Shown here: in pieces, positions 24,501-36,500 of the stretch
How the letters are laid out: the number at the start of each line of letters is the position of its first letter
Position numbering within the stretch: position 1 is the first letter of the stretch
Assembly (NCBI GenBank): GCA_963402885.1
Contig: OY727098.1
Location: 20,446,717-20,510,716, forward strand
Direction of reading: 5' to 3'
Length of the DNA stretch: 64,000 bases
DNA from: Antedon bifida
Taxonomy: Eukaryota > Echinodermata > Crinoidea > Comatulida > Antedonidae
Program-made: the position numbers and the translations under genes
Notes under the pieces: generated by a model
Told to the model about the DNA's origin: nothing
Database searches by the model: none
The model's input: only the letters and a program-made list of their open reading frames with translations

Positions 24501-27500
24501 TTCTTCAGTAGATTCTGTGTCTGCTGTGTCAACAATTAATGTTTCTTCTTCAGTAGTTGTAGGACTCTCTGTTTCATCTATTTCCTCTGTTTCTTTCTCT
24601 TCGTCAGAAGGTTCAATCACAACAACATCTCCCTTATCAGTCCCACCTGTTGTTACTTCTGTTTCATCACCAACGTCAGCTTCTGTTTCGGTTGTGTCTT
24701 CAGTTTCTTTTCCGGGTTCTTCAGTAGATTCTGTGTCTGCTGTGTCAACAATTAATGTTTCTTCTTCAGTTGTTGTAGGAGTCTTTGTTTCATCTGTTTC
24801 CTCTGTTTCTTTCTCTTCGTCAGTAGGCTCAATCACAACAACATCTCCCTTATCAGTCCCACCTGTTGTTACTTCTGTTTCATCACCAACGTCAGCTTCT
24901 GTTTCGGTTGTGTCTTCTGTTTCTTTTCCGGGTTCTTCAGTAGACTCTATGTCTGCTGTGTCAACAATTAATGTTTCTTCTTCAGTAGTTGTAGGACTCT
25001 CTGTTTCATCTATTCCCTCTGTTTCTTTCTCTTCGTCAGTAGGCTCAATCACAACAACATCTACCTTGTCTATCCCACCTGTTGTTACTTCTGTTTCATC
25101 ATCAACCTCAGCTTCTGTTTCAGTAGTTTCTTCAGTTGCTTTTCCGGCATCTTCAGTAGTTTCTGTGTCTACTGTTTCAACCATTACTGTTTCTTCTTCA
25201 GTGGTTGTAGGAGGCCCTGTTTCATCTGTTTCCTCTGTTTCTTTCTCTTCGTCAGTAGGCTCAATCACAACAACATCTCCCTTATCAGTCCCACCTGTTG
25301 TTACTTCTGTTTCATCATCAAACTCAGCTTCTGTTTCAGTAGTTTCTTCAGTTGCCTTTCCGGCATCTTCTATAGTTTCTGTGTCTACTGTTTCAATCGT
25401 TACTGTTTCGTCTTCAGTGGTTGTAGGAGACCCTGTTTCATCTATTTCCTCTGTGTCTTTCTCTTCATCAGTAGGTTCAACAACCTCTCCTGTATCTGTC
25501 CCACCTGTTGTTATTTCTGGTTCTTCACCAACGTCAGCTTCTGTTTCGGTTGTGTCTTCAGTTTCTTTTCCGGGTTCTTCAGTAGATTCTGTGTCTACTG
25601 TGTCAACAATTAATGTTTCTTCTTCAGTAGTTGTAGGACTCTCTGTTTCATCTATTTCCTCTGTTTCTTTCTCTTCGTCAGAAGGTTCAATCACAACAAC
25701 ATCTCCCTTATCAGTCCCACCTGTTGTTACTTCTGTTTCATCACCAACGTCAGCTTCTGTTTCGGTTGTGTCTTCAGTTTCTTTTCCGGGTTCTTCAGTA
25801 GATTCTGTGTCTGCTGTGTCAACAATTAATGTTTCTTCTTCAGTTGTTGTAGGAGTCTTTGTTTCATCTGTTTCCTCTGTTTCTTTCTCTTCGTCAGTAG
25901 GCTCAATCACAACAACATCTCCCTTATCAGTCCCACCTGTTGTTACTTCTGTTTCATCACCAACGTCAGCTTCTGTTTCGGTTGTGTCTTCTGTTTCTTT
26001 TCCGGGTTCTTCAGTAGACTCTATGTCTGCTGTGTCAACAATTAATGTTTCTTCTTCAGTAGTTGTAGGACTCTCTGTTTCATCTATTCCCTCTGTTTCT
26101 TTCTCTTCGTCAGTAGGCTCAATCACAACAACATCTACCTTGTCTATCCCACCTGTTGTTACTTCTGTTTCATCATCAACCTCAGCTTCTGTTTCAGTAG
26201 TTTCTTCAGTTGCTTTTCCGGCATCTTCAGTAGTTTCTGTGTCTACTGTTTCAACCATTACTGTTTCTTCTTCAGTGGTTGTAGGAGGCCCTGTTTCATC
26301 TGTTTCCTCTGTTTCTTTCTCTTCGTCAGTAGGCTCAATCACAACAACATCTCCCTTATCAGTCCCACCTGTTGTTACTTCTGTTTCATCATCAAACTCA
26401 GCTTCTGTTTCAGTAGTTTCTTCAGTTGCCTTTCCGGCATCTTCTATAGTTTCTGTGTCTACTGTTTCAATCGTTAATGCTTCGTCTTCAGTGGTTGTAG
26501 GAGACCCTGTTTCATCTATTTCCTCTGTGTCTTTCTCTTCATCAGTAGGTTCAACAACCTCTCCTGTATCTGTCCCACCTGTTGTTATTTCTGGTTCTTC
26601 ACCAACGTCAGCTTCTGTTTCGGTTGTGTCTTCAGTTTCTTTTCCGGGTTCTTCAGTAGATTCTGTGTCTACTGTGTCAACCGTTAATGTTTCTTCTTCA
26701 GTAGTTGTAGGACTCTCTGTTTCATCTCTTTCCTCTGTTTCTTTCTCTTCGTCAGTAGGCTCAATCACAACAACATCTCCCTTATCAGTCCCACCTGTTG
26801 TTACTTCTGTTTCATCATCAACCTCAGCTTCTGTTTCAGTAGTTTCTTCAGGTTCTTTTCCGGCATCTTCAGTAGTTTCTGTGTCTACTGTTTCAACCGT
26901 TAATGTTTCTTCTTCAGTAGTTGTAGGACTCTCTGTTTCATCTGTTTCCTCTGTTTCTTTCTCTTCGTCAGTAGGTTCAATCACAACAACATCTCCCTTA
27001 TCAGTCCCACCTGTTGTTACTTCTGTTTCATCACCAATGTCAGCTTCTTTTTCGGTTGTGTCTTCAGTTTCTTTTCCGGGTTCTTCAGTAGACTCTGTGT
27101 CTGCTGTGTCAACAATTATTGTTTCTTCTTCAGTAGTTGTAGGACTCTCTGTTTCCTCTGTTTCTTTCTCTTCGTCTGTAGGCTCAATCACAACAACATC
27201 TCCCTTATCAGTCCCACCTGTTGTAACTTCTGTTTCATCACCAACCTCATCTTCTGTTTCAGTAGTTTCTTCAGTTACTTTTTCGGCATCTTCAGTAGTT
27301 TCTGTGTCTACTGTTTCAACTGTTACTGTTTCTTCTTCAGTGGTTGTAGGAGGCCCTGTTTCATCTGTTTTTTCTGTTTCTTTCTCTTCGTCAGTAGGCT
27401 CAATCACAACAACATCTCCCTTATCAGTCCCACCTGTTGTTACTTCTGTTTCATCATCAACCTCAGCTTCTGTTTCAGTAGTTTCTTCAGTTGCTTTTCC

Positions 27501-30500
27501 GGCATCTTCAGTAGTTTCTGTGTCTACTGTTTCAACCGTTACTGTTTCTTCTTCAGTGGTTGTAGGAGGCTCTGTTTCATCTGTTTCCTCTGTTTCTTTC
27601 TCTTCGTCAGTAGGCTCAATCACAACAACATCTCCCTTCTCAGTCTCACCTGTTGTTACTTCTGTTTCATCATCAACCTCAGCTTCTGTTTCAGTAGTTT
27701 CTTCTGTTTCTTTTCCGGGTTCTTCAGTAGATTCTGTGTCTGCTGTGTCAACAATTAATGTTTCTTCTTCAGTAGTTGTAAGACTCTCTGTTTCATCTAT
27801 TTCCTCTGTTTCTTTCTCTTCGTCAGTAGGTTCAATCATAACAACATCTCCCTTATCAGTCCCACCTGTTGTTACTTCTGTTTCATCACCAACGTCAGCT
27901 TCTGTTTCGGTTGTGTCTTCAGTTTCTTTTCCGGGTTCTTCAGTAGACTCTGTGTCTGCTGTGTCAACAATTATTGTTTCTTCTTCAGTAGTTGCAGGAC
28001 TCTCTGTTTCCTCTGTTTCTTTCTCTTCGTCAGTAGGCTCAATCACAACAACATCTCCCTTATCAGTCCCACCTGTTGTTACTTCTGTTTCATCACCAAC
28101 CTCATCTTCTGTTTCAGTAGTTTCTTCAGTTACTTTTTCGGCATCTTCAGTAGTTTCTGGGTCTACTGTTTCAACCGTTACTGTTTCTTCTTCAGTGGTT
28201 GTAGGAGGCCCTGTTTCATCTGTTTTCTCTGTTTCTTTCTCTTCGTCAGTAGGCTCAATCACAACAACATCTTCCTTATCAGTCCCACCTGTTGTTACTT
28301 CTGTTTCATCACCAACGTCAGCTTCTGTTTCGGTTGTGTCTTCAGTTTCTTTTCCGGGTTCTTCAGTAGACTCTGTGTCTGCTGTGTCAACAATTATTGT
28401 TTCTTCCTCAGTAGTTGTAGGACTCTCTGTTTCATCTGTTTCATCTGTTTCTTTCTCTTCGTCAGTAGGCTCAATCACAACAACATCTCCCTTATCAGTC
28501 CCACCTGTTGTTACTTCTGTTTCATCATCAACCTCAGCTTCTGTTTCAGTAGTTTCTTCTGTTTCTTTTCCGGGTTCTTCAGTAGATTCTGTGTCTGCTG
28601 TGTCAACAATTATTGTTTCTTCTTCAGTAGTTGTAGGACTCTCTGTTTCATCTGTTTCATCTGTTTCTTTCTCTTCGTCAGTAGGCTCAATCACAACAAC
28701 ATCTCCCTTATCAGTCCCACCTGTTGTTACTTCTGTTTCATCATCAACCTCAGCTTCTGTTTCAGTAGTTTCTTCTGTTTCTTTTCCGGGTTCTTCAGTA
28801 GATTCTGTGTCTGCTGTGTCAACAATTAATGTTTCTTCTTCAGTAGTTGTAGGACTCTCTGTTTCATCTATTTCCTCTGTTTCTTTCTCTTCGTCAGTAG
28901 GTTCAATCATAACAACATCTCCCTTATCAGTCCCACCTGTTGTTACTTCTGTTTCATCACCAACGTCAGCTTCTTTTTCGGTTGTGTCTTCAGTTTCTTT
29001 TCCGGGTTCTTCAGTAGACTCTGTGTCTGCTGTGTCAACAATTATTGTTTCTTCTTCAGTAGTTGCAGGACTCTCTGTTTCCTCTGTTTCTTTCTCTTCG
29101 TCAGTAGGCTCAATCACAACAACATCTCCCTTATCAGTCCCACCTGTTGTTACTTCTGTTTCATCACCAACCTCATCTTCTGTTTCAGTAGTTTCTTCAG
29201 TTACTTTTTCGGCATCTTCAGTAGTTTCTGGGTCTACTGTTTCAACCGTTACTGTTTCTTCTTCAGTGGTTGTAGGAGGCCCTGTTTCATCTGTTTTCTC
29301 TGTTTCTTTCTCTTCGTCAGTAGGCTCAATCACAACAACATCTTCCTTATCAGTCCCACCTGTTGTTACTTCTGTTTCATCACCAACGTCAGCTTCTGTT
29401 TCGGTTGTGTCTTCAGTTTCTTTTCCGGGTTCTTCAGTAGACTCTGTGTCTGCTGTGTCAACAATTAATGTTTCTTCTTCAGTAGTTGTAGGACTCTCTG
29501 TTTCATCTGTTTCCTCTGTTTCTTTCTCTTCGTCAGTAGGTTCAATCACAACAACATCTCCCTTATCAGTCCCACCTGTTGTTACTTCTGTTTCATCATC
29601 AACTTCAGCTTCTGTTTCAGTAGTTTCTTCAGTTGCTTTTCCGGCATCTTCAGTAGTTTCTGTGTCTACTGTTTCAACCGTTACTGTTTCTTCTTCAGTG
29701 GTTATAGGAGGCTCTGTTTCATCTGTTTCCTCTGTTTCTTTCTCTTCGTCAGTAGGCTCAATCACAACAACATCTCCCTTCTCAGTCCCACCTGTTGTTA
29801 CTTCTGTTTCATCATCAACCTCAGCTTCTGTTTCAATAGTTTCTTCAGTTTCTTTTCCGGGTTCTTCAGTAGATTCTGTGTCTGCTGTGTCAACAATTAT
29901 TGTTTCTTCCTCAGTAGTTGTAGGACTCTCTGTTTCATCTGTTTCATCTGTTTCTTTCTCTTCGTCAGTAGGCTCAATCACAACAACATCTCCCTTATCA
30001 GTCCCACCTGTTGTTACTTCTGTTTCATCATCAACCTCAGCTTCTGTTTCAGTAGTTTCTTCTGTTTCTTTTCCGGGTTCTTCAGTAGATTCTGTGTCTG
30101 CTGTGTCAACAATTATTGTTTCTTCTTCAGTAGTTGTAGGACTCTCTGTTTCATCTGTTTCATCTGTTTCTTTCTCTTCGTCAGTAGGCTCAATCACAAC
30201 AACATCTCCCTTATCAGTCCCACCTGCTGTTACTTCTGTTTCATCATCAACCTCAGCTTCTGTTTCAGTAGTTTCTTCTGTTTCTTTTCCGGGTTCTTCA
30301 GTAGATTCTGTGTCTGCTGTGTCAACAATTAATGTTTCTTCTTCAGTAGTTGTAGGACTCTCTGTTTCATCTATTTCCTCTGTTTCTTTCTCTTCGTCAG
30401 TAGGTTCAATCATAACAACATCTCCCTTATCAGTCCCACCTGTTGTTACTTCTGTTTCATCACCAACGTCAGCTTCTTTTTCGGTTGTGTCTTCAGTTTC

Positions 30501-33500
30501 TTTTCCGGGTTCTTCAGTAGACTCTGTGTCTGCTGTGTCAACAATTATTGTTTCTTCTTCAGTAGTTGTAGGACTCTCTGTTTCCTCTGTTTCTTTCTCT
30601 TCGTCAGTTGGCTCAATCACAACAACATCTCCCTTATCAGTCCCACCTGTTGTTACTTCTGTTTCATCACCAACCTCATCTTCTGTTTCAGTAGTTTCTT
30701 CAGTTAATTTTTTGGCATCTTCAGTAGTTTCTGTGTCTACTGTTTCAACCGTTACTGTTTCTTCTTCAGTGGTTGTAGGAGGCCCTGTTTCATCTGTTTT
30801 CTCTGTTTCTTTCTCTTCGTCAGTAGGCTCAATCACAACAACATCTCCCTTATCAGTCCCACCTGTTGTTACTTCTGTTTCATCACCAACGTCAGCTTCT
30901 GTTTCGGTTGTGTCTTCAGTTTCTTTTCCGGGTTCTTCAGTAGACTCTGTGTCTGCTGTGTCAACAATTAATGTTTCTTCTTCAGTAGTTGTAGGACTCT
31001 CTGTTTCATCTGTTTCCTCTGTTTCTTTCTCTTCGTCAGTAGGCTCAATCACAACAACATCTCCCTTATCAGTCCCACCTGTTGTTACTTCTGTTTCATC
31101 ATCAACCTCAGCTTCTGTTTCAGTAGTTTCTTCAGTTTCCTTTCCGGCATCTTCAGTAGTTTCTGTGTCTACTGTTTCAACCGTTACTGTTTCTTCTTCA
31201 GTGGTTGTAGGAGGCCCTGTTTCATCTGTTTCCTCTGTTTCTTTCTCTTCGTCAGTAGGCTCAATCACAACGACATCTCCCTTATCAGTCCCACCTGTTG
31301 TTACTTCCGTTTCATCACCAACGTCAGCTTCTGTTTCGGTTGTGTCTTCAGTTTCTTTTCCGGGCTCTTCAGTAGATTCTGTGTCTGCTGTGTCAACAAT
31401 TAATGTTTCTTCTTCAGTAGTTGTTGGACTCTCTGTTTCATCTGTTTCCTCTGTTTCTTTCTCTTCGTCAGTAGGCTCAATCACAACAACATCTCCCTTA
31501 TCAGTCCCACCTGTTGTTACTTCTGTTTCATCATCAACCTCAGCTTCTGTTTCAGTAGTTTCTTCACTTGCTTTTCCGGCATCTTCAGTAGTTTCTGTGT
31601 CTACTGTTTCAACCGTTACTGTTTCTTCTTCAGTGGTTGTAGGAGGCTCTGTTTCATCTGTTTTCTCTGTTTCTTTCTCTTCGTCAGTAGGCTCAATCAC
31701 AACAACATCTCCCTTATCAGTCCCACCTGTTGTTACTTCTGTTTCATCACCAACGTCAGCTTCTGTTTCGGTTGTGTCTTCAGTTTCTTTTCCGGGTTCT
31801 TCAGTAGACTCTGTGTCTGCTGTGTCAACAATTAATGTTTCTTCTTCAGTAGTTGTAGGACTCTCTGTTTCATATGTTTCCTCTGTTTCTTTCTCTTCGT
31901 CAGTAGGCTCAATCACAACAACATCTCCCTTATCAGTCCCACCTGTTGTTACTTCTGTTTCATCATCAACCTCAGCTTCTGTTTCAGTAGTTTCTTCAGT
32001 TTCTTTTCCGGCATCTTCAGTAGTTTCTGTGTCTACTGTTTCAACCGTTACTGTTTCTTCTTCAGTGGTTGTAGGAGGCCCTGTTTCATCTGTTTCCTCT
32101 GTTTCTTTCTCTTCGTCAGTAGGCTCAATCACAACGACATCTCCCTTATCAGTCCCACCTGTTGTTACTTCCGTTTCATCACCAACGTCAGCTTCTGTTT
32201 CGGTTGTGTCTTCAGTTTCTTTTCCGGGTTCTTCAGTAGATTCTGTGTCTGCTGTGTCAACAATTAATGTTTCTTCTTCAGTAGTTGTTGGACTCTCTGT
32301 TTCATCTGTTTCCTCTGTTTCTTTCTCTTCGTCAGTAGGCTCAATCACAACAACATCTCCCTTATCAGTCCCACCTGTTGTTACTTCTGTTTCATCATCA
32401 ACCTCAGCTTCTGTTTCAGTAGTTTCTTCACTTGCTTTTCCGGCATCTTCAGTAGTTTCTGTGTCTACTGTTTCAACCGTTACTGTTTCTTCTTCAGTGG
32501 TTGTAGGAGGCTCTGTTTCATCTGTTTCCTCTGTTTCTTTCTCTTCGTCAGTAGGCTCAATCACAACGACATCTCCCTTATCAGTCCCACCTGTTGTTAC
32601 TTCTGTTTCATCATCAACCTCAGCTTCTGTTTCAGTAGTTTCTTCAGTTGCTTTTCCGGCATCTTCAGTAGTTTCTGTGTCTACTGTTTCAACCGTTACT
32701 GTTTCTTCTTCAGTGGTTGTAGGAGGCTCTGTTTCATCTGTTTCCTCTGTTTCTTTCTCTTCGTCAGTAGGCTCAATCACAACAACATCTCCCTTCTCAG
32801 TCTCACCTGTTGTTACTTGTGTTTCATCATCAACCTCAGCTTCTGTTTCAGTAGTTTCTTCTGTTTCTTTTCCGGGTTCTTCAGTAGATTCTGTGTCTGC
32901 TGTGTCAACAATTAATGTTTCTTCTTCAGTAGTTGTAGGACTCTCTGTTTCATCTATTTCCTCTGTTTCTTTCTCTTCGTCAGTAGGCTCAATCACAACA
33001 ACATCTCCCTTATCAGTCCCACCTGTTGTTACTTTTGTTTTATCACCAACGTCAGCTTCTGTTTCGGTTGTGTCTTCAGTTTCTTTTCCGGGTTCTTCAG
33101 TAGATTCTGTGTCTGCTGTGTCAACAATTAATGTTTCTTCTTCAGTAGTTGTATGACTCTCTGTTTCATCTGTTTCCTCTGTTTCTTTCTCTTCGTCAGT
33201 AGGTTCAATCACAACAACATCTCCCTTCTCAGTCTCACCTGTTACTTCTGTTTCATCATCAACCTCATCTTCTGTTTCAGTAGTTTCTTCAGTTGCTTTT
33301 TCGGCATCTTCAGTAGTTTCTGTGTCTACTGTTTCAACCGTTACTGTTTCTTCTTCAGTGGTTGTAGGAGGCCCTGTTTCATCTGTTTCCTCTGTTTCTT
33401 TCTCTTCGTCAGTAGGCTCAATCACAACAACATCTCCCTTATCAGTCCCACCTGTTGTTACTTCTGTTTCATCATCAACCTCAGCTTCTGTTTCAGTAGT

Positions 33501-36500
33501 TTCTTCAGTTGCTTTTCCGGCATCTTCAGTAGTTTCTGTGTCTACTGTTTCAACCGTTACTGTTTCTTCTTCAGTGGTTGTAGGAGGCCCTGTTTCATCT
33601 GTTTCCTCTGTTTCTTTCTCTTCGTCAGTAGGCTCAATCACAACAACATCTCCCTTATCAGTCCCACCTGTTGTTACTTCTGTTTCATCATCAACCTCAG
33701 CTTCTGTTTCGGTTGTGTCTTCAGTTTCTTTTCCGGGTTCTTCAGTAGATTCTGTGTCTGCTGTGTCAACAATTAATGTTTCTTCTTCAGTAGTTGTAGG
33801 ACTCTCTGTTTCATGTGTTTCCTCTGTTTCTTTCTCTTCGTCAGTAGGCTCAATCACAACAACATCTCCCTTATCAGTCCCACCTGTTGTTACTTCTGTT
33901 TCAGCACCAACGTCAGCTTCTGTTACGGTTGTGTCTTCAGTAGTTTCCGTGTCTACTGTGTCAACAATTAATATTTCTTCTTCAGTAGTTATAGGACTCT
34001 CTGTTTCATCTGTTTCATCTGTTTCTTTCTCTTCGTCAGTAGGTTCAATCACAACAACATCTCCCTTATCAGTCCCACCTGTTGTTACTTCTGTTTCATC
34101 ACCAACGTCAGCTTCTGTTTCGGTTGTGTCTTCAGTTTCTTTTCCGGGTTCTTCAGTAGACTCTGTGTCTGCTGTGTCAACAATTAATGTTTCTTCTTCA
34201 GTAGTTGTAGGACTCTCTGTTTCATCTGTTTCCTCTGTTTCTTTCTCTTCGTCAGTAGGTTCAATCACAACAACATCTTCCTTATCAGTCCCACCTGTTG
34301 TTACTTCTGTTTCATCATCAACCTCAGCTTCTGTTTTGGTTATTTCTTTTCCGGGATCTTCAGTAGTTTCCGTGTCTACTGTGTCAGCCTTAGCTTCTGT
34401 AGGTTCAACCTCGATAACATTTTTATTTTCAGTAACATCCTCAGGGACAGCTTCAGTTGTAACTACTTCCTCCGTACATTCTCTAGGTAATGGTAGCGTA
34501 GGATCTGGTATTTAATAGAGTTGCATATGGTTTATACATTGTTTTATCGTGTATTTTATGGAATTTAATTTTAACAACGTATTATTAACTTTAAATTTAA
34601 TAAAGGGCTTTGACAAAGTTCCTTTTTAAAATGTAAATGATATGGAAAGGATTAAGACCTTGTTTGAAAGACAGAGAAAATATTTCTTTTTTATAGGCTA
34701 CAACACTCCTGATTGAATCGTGTAGTTTTATTCTAGCTGTGCCATATTTCAAATGTTTTTTCGAATAATAACTGATCTCCTGAAAATACTAATTTATTTT
34801 TAAAACTGTTTTTGTTACATAAAATGTATTTACTTTTATCAAAAAGTAGATCGAAAACCCGTTTTCAATTTTTCTTTTAGTGTACAACGTACAGTATTTA
34901 GAATATACTAACCAAATTCGCACAGTATCTTTATGTGTCTTTCACATGGTATTGCAAACCACTGTCCTAAACGGACTTTCATTGCGGCACATAGGTTTCC
35001 TCTTTGTGGTTCTCCATTCTTCCACGCTGAAAGTAATGTAAAATTATATAACTAATTAGCTACATATATTGGGTGAATGTGGTTCAAGATATATCTAAAT
35101 ATATCTATATATGATAAAGTATATGAATATTAGTTGTTAGTTGTGGAATGTGTTATTGTCTAAACACAAGAAATATGTCACCTCACCCACAATCTAAGGA
35201 ACAACTCAATGTCATAATTATGTAAAGGAACATGCTTTGTTTATTGCAATACCTTCAAATCGTGATGTCTCATCAGTTGGAATCCAACGATATCCATCAA
35301 CCTGTGAAATGTAACGGTAGCCTATCCAGATAAGCTTGGTTTTGTAACCATCGTCAATAAGTCTTTCTTGCAGAAAGTCGTTTTCATCTTGAGACGATAT
35401 GACAACAGGTCTGGCATTGCACCTTTCCTCGTTACACCGTGCGGCAATGCCCTCAAACGGATTTGCGTTTGCCACAAAGTAACAATTCTTTCCATAACTG
35501 TAGGTTTGAGCCGGACATTCTGTGAAATAAATAATACAAATAATTTTTCAATATTTAATGTTCCCATGTTATTGTCTAATATAAATGTGTATTTTTTTTT
35601 TATTACGACAGGGTTAGCAAATATAAATTGCTCTGATATTCTGTCGTTATATGTTATGAGTGTAATGGACAAGCGAAACATCTGATTATAGACCCATACT
35701 TTAAGAAAAATGCACATCCAATACTGTAAACCCCGTTTAATATATCAGGGAGCTTTTTCATCGGGAATAAATGAAGGGTATGTTAATTAACAGAGCGTAA
35801 CGATTACGAGACACAAGCGCCGACGGTCATCACCCTTGGTGAGTTTATGCGTCTTAGGTTAGACAAGTTTATTTAGTCATTTTTGTCATTACCAAAATTG
35901 CAGCTTGGCAAGGAAATTATATATCTGAAGAAATCAAAACAGCTTCTAAGCTTGTTACCATTATAATGGTAGATGTATGTGGATGGATTTGAGTTCAGCC
36001 CGCGTAAACAACTTCTTCCACAAGATATCCTTTGATTTTCCGACAACAAAATTACAAAGATCAATTAAAAATGTCTTACCTATCACATCTGGCGTCCTTT
36101 TCGCTATTCTATGGTTAACCTATGCAATATAAAAATATACAGTAATAGATATTTTCAATTTAAATCAACTTGAAACAGCAATGTAATGTACACTTATAAA
36201 CTCAGTCGATATTCGTACGTACTGTATCATGCTTATCGGTGTCATCTCGGCTTACGGTAACAAGCTCAATTTATAGCACCTAACTCTTAAAGAAAGTAAA
36301 CCTACCCTAACCTAAATACTTAATAATATAAGGTGAGTAAAATGACCGCGTGGTTAAGACAGGAACCCCGTTTACCATACATCGGTTCGAAGCCGACTAC
36401 CTCCTAGTTCCGGTGGTCGAACAAGTCTTCTCAGATAAGGACTATAAGGTCCAATGTACACAATTTGCCCGTGTGCACTTTAAAAAAAATCATTCGTTCC

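Noticed and set aside
18244-33156. A plus-strand open frame of nearly 15 kb (Ser/Val-rich, SVSSVSFSSSVGS-like)
   Set aside because: It is antisense to the Thr/Glu array. GAA, ACA and GTT-rich codons read backwards as TTC, TGT and AAC-type codons without stops. It has no exon partners and no domain, while the minus-strand frame joins CTLD exons in phase on both sides.
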